Assembly (NCBI GenBank): GCA_030668705.1 | Contig: DAOVFB010000002.1 | Location: 1-45,376, forward strand | DNA length: 45,376 nucleotides | Source of the DNA: Candidatus Stahliibacteriota bacterium | GTDB taxonomy: Bacteria; Hydrothermota; UBA3072 | Direction: 5' to 3' | Part shown: piece after piece, positions 7,763-15,359 of the stretch | How the letters are laid out: each line of letters opens with the position of its first letter | Position numbering within the stretch: position 1 is the first letter of the stretch | Position numbers and translations under genes: made by a program | The notes under the pieces: model-generated | What the model saw: the letters and a program-made list of their open reading frames with translations, nothing else | The model's database searches: none | What the model was told of the DNA's origin: nothing

Positions 7763-7790
7763 GTAGAGGCAATTCATGAATTGCCCCTAC
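7763..7790. repeat. 28-base near-perfect palindrome GTAGRGGCAATTCATGAATT
   Basis: Fourteen-base arms meet at CATG, with a single mismatch pair (A at 7767 against C at 7786). The two halves read GTAGAGGCAATTCA and TGAATTGCCCCTAC. It resembles GTAGGGGCAATTCATGAATT-type palindromes that I believe are dispersed in other uncultured bacterial genomes; that recollection is not checked. Strand is not defined. Confidence 0.75.
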
Positions 7791-7873
7791 TCCAATTCTA
7801 TCTTTTGACACTTTGCTCTATACTCTAAACTCTCTACGCTATATTCTTTCTCTCGACCCACTCATCTCACTCC

Positions 7874-7901
7874 TTGACTAACCAGGATGGATATTTATAA
7901 T
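7874..7901 (+). promoter_or_regulatory. Sigma-70 promoter, leaderless, for polA
   Basis: TTGACT (7874-7879), a 16-base spacer and TATAAT (7896-7901). Six bases follow and then the ATG at 7908, so +1 is expected on the start codon. The promoter covers the upstream in-frame ATG at 7887, which argues that residues coded from 7887 are not translated. Confidence 0.7.
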
Positions 7902-7907
7902 AATAAT

Positions 7908-10385
7908 ATGGGTAAATTAATCCTTCTTATTGACGGCTACTCTCTTGCATACCGCTCGTACTATGCTTTCATAAATAATCCACTGACTACTTCCGGGGGA
8001 CAACCGGTATCTGCCGTATTTGGCTTTACCCGAAGTTTAAAAAGGGTTCTTGAAGAATTAAAGCCGGATTACGGTGCTATCTGTCTCGATCGTCCCGAGC
8101 TTACTTTCAGAAAGAAAAAATATGCCGATTATAAAGCGCAAAGAAAAAAGATGCCAGAAGAACTTAGAGAACAAATTCCTTATATTATCAAAATATGTGA
8201 AGCAGCTGGGCTTTCAGTTATTACCCAACCTGGTTATGAAGCTGACGATATAATTGCTACTATAACAGGGAAAGCACGCGCTGAAGGAATAGAAACAGTA
8301 ATATTCACTCTGGATAAAGACCTAATGCAACTTACTGAGGATGGAGTAACCATATTAAATATGCGCACAGCGGGAGAAGAATGGATAGATAGGGAAAAAG
8401 TGGAGGAAAAATTTGGAATTCCCCCAGAACAATTATTGGATTTTCTTTCAATCACTGGAGATAGCTCTGATAATATACCCGGTATTAAAGGCATAGGGAA
8501 AAAAACAGCCAGCAAATTATTAGAAGAATTTGGTTCCCTTGAAAATATCTTTTCCAGCCTGGACAATATCAAAAACCCCTCGATAAGGAAAAAATTGGAA
8601 GGAAAAAAAGATGAAGCATTGAGATGGAAAGAATTAATACAATTAGAAAAAGATGTTCCTCTGGAGAAAGACATAGAAGAATTAAAGTATACCGGAATTA
8701 ACCGGGAAGATTTAGAACGGATACTTAATCAACTTGAGTTCTATTCTCTTTCAAGGGAATGGGTAAGGAAGGATACGAACTCTATTGATTATACTATTGT
8801 TGATAGAATAAAGATAGGGAAAAGAGATAATCTATCCCTCTTTCCAATAGAAGAAAATATAGCCATATCTAATGGAAGGGAACTAATGGTATGCAGTGAA
8901 AAAGAAGTCAACTCTATTCTACATAAAATGGACTGGAATTCATTGCTTACCGAAGATGCAAAAGAAATTGCCCATCTTCTCGGTTATTACCCTGAAGGTC
9001 ATATACTGGATATTTCGGTTATGCACTACCTGCTTTCACCAAACAGAAAGAACCATACACTAAACCGTATTCTTATTGAAATGGGGCTTTCGGTAAAAAA
9101 TGAAGGAGCTAAGGCAATTCTCCTGCATAAAGTGGCGGAAAACCTGGTAAATAATTTAAAGGCAAATGGTCTATTCGAACTTTATAAAGAGATAGAAGAA
9201 CCACTTATAGGTATATTGTTTTCCATGGAGAAACACGGAATACTTTTTAATATAGAGTTACTTAAAGAGCTTCAAGCCTCCATGGGAATAGAAATCAAGG
9301 AGACCGAGCAGAAGATATATGAACTGGCTGGCGAGGAATTTAATATCCGTTCATCCAAACAATTGGCAGAAATCCTGTTTACCAAGATGGGGTTACCTGT
9401 AGTGAAAACCACAAAGACAGGTTGCTCCACCGATATAGAGGTTCTCACCGCCCTATTAAACAGAAATCCTATAATAGCAGAAATATTGGAGTTTAGAGAA
9501 ATAGATAAATTAAAATCATCCTATATAAATTCTTTGATTGATTGCATTGACACCGAAACCGGGCGCATCTACACTACGTTCCAGCAGACTGTGGCCGCTA
9601 CGGGAAGAATTACAGCCAGAGACCCAAATTTACAAACACTCCCGATAAGAAGTGATAGAGGCCGGATGATAAGACAAGCAGTTATTGCTCCACCCGGATA
9701 TCATATTCTCTCATGTGATTATTCTCAAATAGAACTCAGAGTACTAGCGCATCTCTCAGGTGATGAAAAATTGATAGAGGATTTCATAAAAGGGGGTGAT
9801 ATTCATTCCATAACTGCCTCAAGAATTTTCGGCATTGAGCCAGGAGATGTTACAGCAGCCATGAGAAGGCGGGCAAAAGCGGTAAACTTTGGTATCATTT
9901 ACGGGATAAGTCCTTATGGACTCTCAAAACAACTCCGTATAACTCCAAAAGATGCCGGTATGATAATAGAGACTTATTACTCATCTCACAGCGGTGTGGA
10001 AAGCTGGCAAAAGGAAACAATAGATGCAGCTATTGATTCAGGTTGGGTTGAAACAATTTTCAGAAGAAAAAGGTGGATTCCTGAATTGCAAAATCTACGG
10101 CAGAAGGAGTATGGAAAAAGAATTGCTATGAATAGCCCTATACAGGGTAGTGCAGCAGACATCGTAAAAAAAGCTATGATAACGATTCAGGAAAGAATAG
10201 AAAAACTTGGATTAGATACCAGGATGATTCTCCAGATTCACGATGAGCTCCTCTTCGAGGTCCCGGAAAGAGAAAAGAGGGATATAATTGACCTAATTAT
10301 ACCAATTATGGAGTCTGTTATTGATTTAAGGGTTCCCCTAAAGGTAGGATACAAGCTTGGCGAGAACTGGGATGAAGCGCATTAG
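7908..10385 (+). CDS. polA: DNA polymerase I, proofreading domain degenerate
   Basis: About 825 residues from the ATG at 7908 (MGKLILLIDGYSLAYR); an in-frame ATG at 7887 lies inside the promoter. Residues 1-285 are the 5'-3' exonuclease (LLIDGYSLAYRS, YEADDIIAT, LSITGDSSDNIPGIKGIG). Residues about 300-430 occupy the 3'-5' exonuclease position, but the DxE metal motif is not visible, as in Taq-type enzymes. The polymerase domain has motif A (DYSQIELRVLAHLSGD), motif B/O-helix (RRRAKAVNFGIIYG) and motif C (QIHDELLFEVP). A phenylalanine sits at the sugar-selectivity position. It fills gaps and removes primers in replication and repair. Monocistronic, divergent from dnaG across the repeat island. 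Confidence 0.96.
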   Translation: MGKLILLIDGYSLAYRSYYAFINNPLTTSGGQPVSAVFGFTRSLKRVLEELKPDYGAICLDRPELTFRKKKYADYKAQRKKMPEELREQIPYIIKICEAAGLSVITQPGYEADDIIATITGKARAEGIETVIFTLDKDLMQLTEDGVTILNMRTAGEEWIDREKVEEKFGIPPEQLLDFLSITGDSSDNIPGIKGIGKKTASKLLEEFGSLENIFSSLDNIKNPSIRKKLEGKKDEALRWKELIQLEKDVPLEKDIEELKYTGINREDLERILNQLEFYSLSREWVRKDTNSIDYTIVDRIKIGKRDNLSLFPIEENIAISNGRELMVCSEKEVNSILHKMDWNSLLTEDAKEIAHLLGYYPEGHILDISVMHYLLSPNRKNHTLNRILIEMGLSVKNEGAKAILLHKVAENLVNNLKANGLFELYKEIEEPLIGILFSMEKHGILFNIELLKELQASMGIEIKETEQKIYELAGEEFNIRSSKQLAEILFTKMGLPVVKTTKTGCSTDIEVLTALLNRNPIIAEILEFREIDKLKSSYINSLIDCIDTETGRIYTTFQQTVAATGRITARDPNLQTLPIRSDRGRMIRQAVIAPPGYHILSCDYSQIELRVLAHLSGDEKLIEDFIKGGDIHSITASRIFGIEPGDVTAAMRRRAKAVNFGIIYGISPYGLSKQLRITPKDAGMIIETYYSSHSGVESWQKETIDAAIDSGWVETIFRRKRWIPELQNLRQKEYGKRIAMNSPIQGSAADIVKKAMITIQERIEKLGLDTRMILQIHDELLFEVPEREKRDIIDLIIPIMESVIDLRVPLKVGYKLGENWDEAH

Positions 10386-10439
10386 GACAGATACATCTCT
10401 TAATGTGAATTGCAAAATTATCCCCTCCTCCCCCTTTTT

Positions 10440-10470
10440 TGACACAGATTTCCACTGATTAAAACTGATT
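10440..10470 (+). repeat. Repeat family B, copy 4, outside the island
   Basis: TGACACAGATTTCCACTGATT and the following AAAACTGATT match the family B element. It lies between the polA stop and the convergent lipoprotein gene, showing that the family is dispersed and not confined to the dnaG-polA gap. The rest of this 126-base gap shows only a pyrimidine-rich run. Confidence 0.7.
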
Positions 10471-10511
10471 TTGATTAAACCCACCATCCCCGCAACCATT
10501 GGGTTACTTAG

Positions 10512-11111
10512 CTACCTTATCGGTAGGACGGTAAGCCTGACCTGATCTATCCAGACGGTTCCGCTACCTTCAACAATCATGTTTAACTGGACGATATCAA
10601 CTTTGCGTTTTTCCATTACCAGAAATTCTACTTCCATTTTCTCCCAATCAGTTGTCCCGCATAAACTATCCCTTGAACAATGAAGAAACGTCTCGACACC
10701 CTTGCCGTACTTTCCAGGAATCTGAACACCTATTTCTAAAAAGGCCTTACCTTTTAAATCTTTCGATTTACAGTAAACCTCCCATACGAGTTTTGGCCTC
10801 TCAACAGGAATATCCCTCAACACAAATAGATAGGCAGTAGTGGTATCTTCACAATCTATCCTTATAGATCCCAATCCATCATATGAGACCTTATTATCCA
10901 GTTTAATATTGAATTTCGCAATAGTTCTCGCCAGTGAATTAACAGGAAAATTATATACTAATGGTTTCTCCTTTTTACAACTTAAGAGAAAAAACAACAA
11001 AAATACTACAGGCAGGATAAAATGCCCACGCCTAAATTGACCTTTACTATAACCAATCAACCTTAGCCAAACTCTCTCGCATATATTTGATTTAAACCAA
11101 GTACCCTGCAT
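10512..11111 (-). CDS. Putative lipoprotein with a beta-sandwich-like domain
   Basis: 199 residues from the ATG at 11111, which has GGAGGAGGTGA upstream, though that sequence also encodes part of the preceding gene. A TTG at 11060 would give a more usual lipoprotein signal of about 28 residues. The hydrophobic run LPVVFLLFFLLSC ends in a lipobox (LLSC followed by KK), so the mature protein should start at a lipidated cysteine. The rest is beta-rich and ends with GSGTVWIDQVRL, a pattern common at the end of carbohydrate-binding-like jelly-roll domains. Last gene of the KsgA-DUF123 unit, overlapping DUF123 by 49 bases if the long start is used. Ligand unknown. Confidence 0.7.
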   Translation of the reverse strand: MQGTWFKSNICERVWLRLIGYSKGQFRRGHFILPVVFLLFFLLSCKKEKPLVYNFPVNSLARTIAKFNIKLDNKVSYDGLGSIRIDCEDTTTAYLFVLRDIPVERPKLVWEVYCKSKDLKGKAFLEIGVQIPGKYGKGVETFLHCSRDSLCGTTDWEKMEVEFLVMEKRKVDIVQLNMIVEGSGTVWIDQVRLTVLPIR

Positions 11112-11503
11112 GTCTCATTCACCTCCTCCTTTAATTTTAGAAGATTTCTTGCAAAGAAAAGATGAGAAGGGGCACTTGAATCAGAGGAACCGAACCCAGG
11201 GATATAACTCAGATTCCCTGATAATTTATTTGCCATCTCTTCTTCTTTTCCAGGTTTTACAGTCAAAGCAAAAACCCATTCTACAACTTTAAGGTGAGGA
11301 ACTATGTAATCGATATGCCAATGTGGGTTTTGAACACCTCCCTTCTCTATATTATTTAGATGCCTGTCTAATCTGTGGATTCCCGAGAGAGCAGATCCTA
11401 TATAGGCATAATACCCACTTTGAAATAATATCCTGCCAAGCTTACCCACCCCTATATTTTTCTCCGAAGAGAGCTTAAGTATTAAAATGTATATGCCCTT
11501 CAC
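11063..11503 (-). CDS. DUF123 protein (GIY-YIG-related)
   Basis: 146 residues. The N-terminal MKGIYILILKL, GYYAYIGSALSG, RLDRHL, HWHIDYI and GFGSSDSSAPSHLFF follow the DUF123 signature, a family related to GIY-YIG endonucleases and often fused to or near endonuclease III. Family members usually carry cysteines in the FGxSDCxCxSHL segment; here both are replaced (SSDSSAPSH). The start ATG overlaps the KsgA stop by four bases (ATGA), so translation is coupled. It may act on nucleic acid; activity is not established from the sequence. Confidence 0.85.
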   Translation of the reverse strand: MKGIYILILKLSSEKNIGVGKLGRILFQSGYYAYIGSALSGIHRLDRHLNNIEKGGVQNPHWHIDYIVPHLKVVEWVFALTVKPGKEEEMANKLSGNLSYIPGFGSSDSSAPSHLFFARNLLKLKEEVNETCRVLGLNQIYAREFG

Positions 11504-12264
11504 TTCATAAGTTCCCTGTAAAGTTTAACTACTTCATAAACACTTAAGGATTCGGCTCTACGTTCCAAAGGAAAATTTATATTCTTTATATCATAATCAA
11601 AAAGGTTATTCTTTAATGTTTTTCTCCTGTAGCGAAATATATCTTGCAAGAAGCGCTCAAAGCCGTCCGATACTTCTATCATAGGCTTCTTTCTGAGTGA
11701 GGCTTTTACCACTGCGGAAGTTACCTCGGGTGCAGGGAAAAATGACCGTGGGGGAATATCGAATTCAATATCCATTTGATATAGTATTTGAAAGAGAATA
11801 GATAGTGAAGAGTATGATTTTTCATTAGGTGTGGAGGTCAAACGTGTAGCTACTTCCTTTTGCATAACAACAACCCATTCCTTAAAATGATTCCTGTATT
11901 CCTTCAATCGAAGAAGTATCTTAATAGATACTGAAAATGGCAGCGCACCAACTATAACACGAGGCAGGGAATCATCAATGGAGAATTCGAGAAAATCATC
12001 ATTTATTACCTCTACACCCATACTTCTTAAATATTTACAAAAATCCGTATCAACCTCTACAGCCTCAACTTCATACCCCTTTTCAATTAGATGCTTTGTT
12101 ATAATCCCAAGACCCGGCCCAATCTCAAGAACCCTCGCATCCCCTACACAACCTACCAAATCAGCAATTTTCTGTGCTATATTTTCGTCCAGAAGTAAGG
12201 TTTGTCCCCGCGATTTCGAAAGATATTTATCTCCTAAGATTCGCTTAATGTCTTCAACCTTCAT
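11500..12264 (-). CDS. rsmA: KsgA/RsmA-family rRNA adenine dimethyltransferase, divergent motif
   Basis: 254 residues. The SAM-binding motif I is clear (VLEIGPGLGIITKHL, about residues 45-59), followed by the acidic loop VEAVEVDTDF and INDDFLEF. The C-terminal helical domain has SFFPAPEVTSAVVKASLR, typical of KsgA. Two diagnostic sites differ. The KxxGQNFL start is SRGQTLLLDENI, and the catalytic NLPY (motif IV, which positions the target adenine) reads ALPF at about residues 107-110. A normal KsgA dimethylates two adenines of helix 45 in 16S rRNA. The changed motif makes activity uncertain. It lies 43 bases after the DUF4015 stop, probably in the same operon. Confidence 0.82.
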   Translation of the reverse strand: MKVEDIKRILGDKYLSKSRGQTLLLDENIAQKIADLVGCVGDARVLEIGPGLGIITKHLIEKGYEVEAVEVDTDFCKYLRSMGVEVINDDFLEFSIDDSLPRVIVGALPFSVSIKILLRLKEYRNHFKEWVVVMQKEVATRLTSTPNEKSYSSLSILFQILYQMDIEFDIPPRSFFPAPEVTSAVVKASLRKKPMIEVSDGFERFLQDIFRYRRKTLKNNLFDYDIKNINFPLERRAESLSVYEVVKLYRELMK

Positions 12265-12307
12265 GACATCGAATTAGCACTGGAGGATTTTTTAATAATG
12301 ACAAGCA

Positions 12308-13309
12308 TTATAAAGAAAGTAATTGGGGGCGTACTCTCCCCAATTCTATATCCAGATCTATCAATTCCTGACAAGCCTTATCATAGTCCCCTCCTGCTTC
12401 CCAAAGTATAAACCCATCTCCTCTTGAATCATAAACAGCTCTTAGCTGATTCTTTATATATTCCTTACCTAACTTTGATTGTTTCCAATTAAAGGCTTGA
12501 ATGTAAGGAGTTATTCGGATTCCCTTATTTGATAACCTTTCTCTTGCTTTTTTTATTGACCTATAGATGATTGAATATGTTCGCCATTCCTTTGTTGAGT
12601 CAGCCATAAAAGCATTTCTGAAATGAGAAGGGTATAACATTGGATAAACAGCATCCACCTTCTCCGCCATTTTCTCGAGATTTTGCCCTTCTTTTATGAG
12701 AACATCTCCCCAGACGGCATAACCATACAGTGTAAGAGATATCTTCCGCCCCGGTGGTGCATGAGTAATAGCTGTATCCAGAAATTGAAGGAGTCGGCTG
12801 AGTTTATTGGTATTATTTTTATACCGTTTACTCCCTGAGGGATAACGGATATAATCAAACTGGACTTCATCAAAACCTATCTCATACGCTTTTTCTATAA
12901 TGCGTAAATTGTAGTTTCTAACTTCTTTTAGCGAAGGATCTGTCCAGTATCCCGACTTTTCCTCAAACCATATATTTCCCTTAGTATCCTTTAGTGCATA
13001 CCTACCGGAGTCTTTAAGAGCAAAATACCTGTCCTTAAAGACACATTGTCTTGCTATCAGGTATATTCCCTTCTCTTTTGCCACCTTTATAAAATCGCTA
13101 TAGAGAGAAAACATAACTCTACCTTTAACGTCTTTAATATCAATAACAGCAGTGTTAAGCAGTCCCAGATCTACCATCTGATAGAACTTATTCAAACCAT
13201 AACTGGAATGGATAACTCCGGGTGAGAGATATATTCCTTTAATTAAAGGTGGAGTGTTATCTGCCACCGGTATATCTCTCGGAGAGAAACAAAATAAAAG
13301 TAGAAGCAT
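12308..13309 (-). CDS. DUF4015 glycoside-hydrolase-like protein
   Basis: 333 residues. A short hydrophobic N-terminus (LLLLFCF) suggests export or a lipoprotein-like anchor. The body matches the DUF4015 putative glycosyl hydrolase family, a TIM-barrel relative: KGIYLSPGV, AVIDIKDVKGRV, LIARQCVFKD, WTDPSLKEVRNYNLRI, FDEVQFDYIRYPSG and a late YIQAF/FILWEAGG pair. The acidic residues in DIKD and DEVQFDYIRYP line the predicted sugar site. Likely acts on cell-envelope or extracellular polysaccharide; the substrate is unknown. An extended -10 promoter lies immediately before the ATG. It is followed by the KsgA, DUF123 and lipoprotein genes. Confidence 0.85.
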   Translation of the reverse strand: MLLLLFCFSPRDIPVADNTPPLIKGIYLSPGVIHSSYGLNKFYQMVDLGLLNTAVIDIKDVKGRVMFSLYSDFIKVAKEKGIYLIARQCVFKDRYFALKDSGRYALKDTKGNIWFEEKSGYWTDPSLKEVRNYNLRIIEKAYEIGFDEVQFDYIRYPSGSKRYKNNTNKLSRLLQFLDTAITHAPPGRKISLTLYGYAVWGDVLIKEGQNLEKMAEKVDAVYPMLYPSHFRNAFMADSTKEWRTYSIIYRSIKKARERLSNKGIRITPYIQAFNWKQSKLGKEYIKNQLRAVYDSRGDGFILWEAGGDYDKACQELIDLDIELGRVRPQLLSL

Positions 13310-13316
13310 TTATTAA

Positions 13317-13325
13317 AGTATAGCA
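13317..13325 (-). promoter_or_regulatory. Extended -10 promoter, near-leaderless, for DUF4015
   Basis: The minus strand reads TGCTATACT (13325-13317), an extended -10 (TGn plus TATACT). No -35 box is evident. Expected +1 is 13310, one base before the ATG at 13309. There is no Shine-Dalgarno sequence. Confidence 0.55.
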
Positions 13326-13395
13326 GTTTTCAATTGGTAGCCACTATGAGCATTGAATATACCCCTGCACGCATCAACTAATTTACTCATATACC

Positions 13396-14643
13396 CTATA
13401 ACTGATGTACAAACAGTCCTGACCTTAACTTAGGTTCAAACCATGTGGATTTAGGAGGCATATTGAGGCCTTCGTCAGCAACCGACATCAATTCCTCCAT
13501 CGATGTTGGATAGAGAGCAAATGCCAGGGCGAACTTCCCTGAATCTATGAGGTACAGAAGGCCCTCTAATCCTTTAATCCCTCCAACAAAATCTATCCTA
13601 TCAGATTGTTTCGGCTTCTTTATCGAAAGTATTGGATTGAGGAGATTTGCCTGAAGAATAGAAGCATCGATAGAGCCCACAACATCGTCTTTTAGGAAAG
13701 TGCCTTCCCTGGCTATCAAATGAAACCATCGCCCGTCAAGATACATCCCAAAATGATGTTTAGCCTCTGGTTCATATCTTCCACTCACTTCTTCAATTAT
13801 AAAATCCTTGCCTATTCTATCAATAAATTCTTTCTTGTTAAGACCGTTTAAGTCCTTTACCACTCGATTATAAGCCATTATCTTTAGTTCGGTATGGGGG
13901 AATATTACCGAAAGAAAATAATTGTACTCCTCTCTTCCAGTGTGATTTGGGTTCCCTTTTCTTCTGACTTCCCTTACAAGACTGGCTGACTTTGACCGAT
14001 GATGACCATCAGCAATATAAAGTGATTCCGCTCTTTTTATTATATTTTGTATCTCTTCAATCTCTTTTACTTCATCTATCCTCCAGACAGTATGGAGTAC
14101 ACCACCATCGCCCTCAAATTTATATAGTGATTCCCTCTTTCGTATTCTTTCATAGATATCGTGCAATCCAGCCGTGCTATCATCATCACGGTAGGAAAGG
14201 AATACTGGACCAGTTTGTGCATTTAAGATATCTATGTGCCTTGTTCTATCTTCCTCTTTAGCTTTTCGAGTGAGTTCGTGCTTTTTTATCTGATCTTTAT
14301 CGTATTCATCCACAGATGCCAGACATACAAGTCCATTTTGAATATGGGCACCAATCCCTTGAGTATATAAATAGAAAGAGGGAGAATCCTCTCCTATGAG
14401 ATGCCCCTCGTTTATTAAAATGTTCAAGTTCTCTCTGCTTTTCTCATACACTCTATCATCATAGGTATCAATCCCATCCGGTAAATCAATCTCTGCCTTT
14501 ACAACATGCAAAAAACTAATAGGATTATCTTTTGTGAGTTCCTTCGCCTCAGTTCTCCCCAAAACATCGTAGGGAGGAGATGCTACCTTTGCTACCTCTT
14601 CCTTCTTTGGTCTTAGTGCTTTAAAAGGTCTTATCCTTGCCAT
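13396..14643 (-). CDS. DUF1015 family protein
   Basis: 415 residues matching DUF1015 throughout. The N-terminus ARIRPFKALRP and ASPPYDVLGRTEA is characteristic. Other signatures are NPISFLHV, YLYTQ, HELTRKAKEEDRTRH and the family motif YIADGHHRSKSA (usually IADGHHRYxTA). The biochemical role of the family is not established. The start codon overlaps the stop of the upstream zinc-ribbon gene as TAATG, so it is translated as the last gene of the SPFH/zinc-ribbon operon, which may or may not imply a shared function. Soluble; no signal peptide. Confidence 0.9.
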   Translation of the reverse strand: MARIRPFKALRPKKEEVAKVASPPYDVLGRTEAKELTKDNPISFLHVVKAEIDLPDGIDTYDDRVYEKSRENLNILINEGHLIGEDSPSFYLYTQGIGAHIQNGLVCLASVDEYDKDQIKKHELTRKAKEEDRTRHIDILNAQTGPVFLSYRDDDSTAGLHDIYERIRKRESLYKFEGDGGVLHTVWRIDEVKEIEEIQNIIKRAESLYIADGHHRSKSASLVREVRRKGNPNHTGREEYNYFLSVIFPHTELKIMAYNRVVKDLNGLNKKEFIDRIGKDFIIEEVSGRYEPEAKHHFGMYLDGRWFHLIAREGTFLKDDVVGSIDASILQANLLNPILSIKKPKQSDRIDFVGGIKGLEGLLYLIDSGKFALAFALYPTSMEELMSVADEGLNMPPKSTWFEPKLRSGLFVHQL

Positions 14644-15359
14644 TACTTGCCTCCTCTCTTTAGGTGTTTCTTTATCTCATCCCAGTTTTTTAATGCATCT
14701 TTAAAAATTCTGAATCCCTTTATTCCATCAACAAGTAAGCCTTCCTCTTCATAGAATGGTATACCTGCTATCCTATACCGGTGGAACACAAAGTCAATAT
14801 CCGCATCGAGAATATCGGCTCTTGTATGTGCTTGTATTGAAAGAAACATAACTCTTGTGAGTTCCTTTGCATCTTTGTAAGTATACTCTGCTCCTATCAT
14901 ATGCTTAGGAGTTGTCCCTATAAGTTTTGGCGGATCCACTGTAAATTGAAATCCTGGCTCATCCATCAATTGGTACCTGTTGGTAATGCCAAAAGCAGGC
15001 ACAAAGAAAATCATCTTCTTCTCAGCATTCCTATCTTTGAATAAACCGGTAAGCAACTTACTGAATCGGCGGTTTATGAGTAACTCCTCGGGGATATCCT
15101 GATAATTTAATGAATATTGTTCTTTTATGGAGATAGTCGTCTGAATCTGCCACATGGGAAGATAATATAACGGCCTTTTCCCAACTTCTTTTAGGGGCTT
15201 TGCATAAATGACATCCACTTTCTTAAACCTATCTCCTTCAAGTTGAAATCCCAGGCCGCAAACTGAACAAAAATATACGCAATCTTCTTCTTTACTATCA
15301 ATTTCTTCCCCACATTCCGGACACCGGAATGGGATTAGTTTAATATCATTCTGTCCCAT
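14643..15359 (-). CDS. Zinc-ribbon protein, third of three
   Basis: 238 residues. The N-terminal zinc ribbon has FRCPECG and YFCSVCG, two CxxC pairs about 17 residues apart. A PLYYLPMWQI segment follows, similar to the Y-x-P motifs in the two upstream proteins. No membrane segment is evident, unlike its two neighbours. GGGAG lies 7 bases before the ATG. The start overlaps the preceding gene by 14 bases and the stop overlaps DUF1015 by one base. I do not recognise the C-terminal domain. It is part of the SPFH/zinc-ribbon operon. Confidence 0.75.
   Translation of the reverse strand: MGQNDIKLIPFRCPECGEEIDSKEEDCVYFCSVCGLGFQLEGDRFKKVDVIYAKPLKEVGKRPLYYLPMWQIQTTISIKEQYSLNYQDIPEELLINRRFSKLLTGLFKDRNAEKKMIFFVPAFGITNRYQLMDEPGFQFTVDPPKLIGTTPKHMIGAEYTYKDAKELTRVMFLSIQAHTRADILDADIDFVFHRYRIAGIPFYEEEGLLVDGIKGFRIFKDALKNWDEIKKHLKRGGK

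Larger units (their letters stand above)
6706..7873. other. Repeat-filled intergenic island between dnaG and polA
   Basis: About 1.17 kb with no credible gene, between divergently read dnaG and polA. It is a mosaic of at least five short repeat families with two or more copies each, two periodic arrays (7-base and 9-base units) and two strong palindromes; each is listed separately. The dispersed copies are on the same strand. A 76-codon frame on the minus strand (6868-7098) reads straight through repeat copies and is not a gene. From about 7800 to 7873 I see only pyrimidine-rich, C- and T-heavy sequence leading to the polA promoter. Confidence 0.8.

Noticed and set aside
6706-7886. Replication origin in the dnaG-polA gap
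   Set aside because: No cluster of DnaA boxes (TTATNCACA) and no dnaA or dnaN nearby; the TTATCAC runs belong to repeat family D.
6706-7886. CRISPR array
   Set aside because: Repeats are of several unrelated families with irregular spacing and no uniform repeat-spacer pattern, and no cas genes are present.
8234-8674. 146-codon antisense frame in polA
   Set aside because: Antisense to a strongly conserved exonuclease domain and serine-rich in the way reverse frames of Glu/Lys-rich genes usually are.
12264-12280. Possible leaderless promoter for the KsgA-like gene (TGCTAATTC)
   Set aside because: The spacing fits but the hexamer matches the consensus in only two positions and no -35 box is present; read-through from DUF4015 is simpler.
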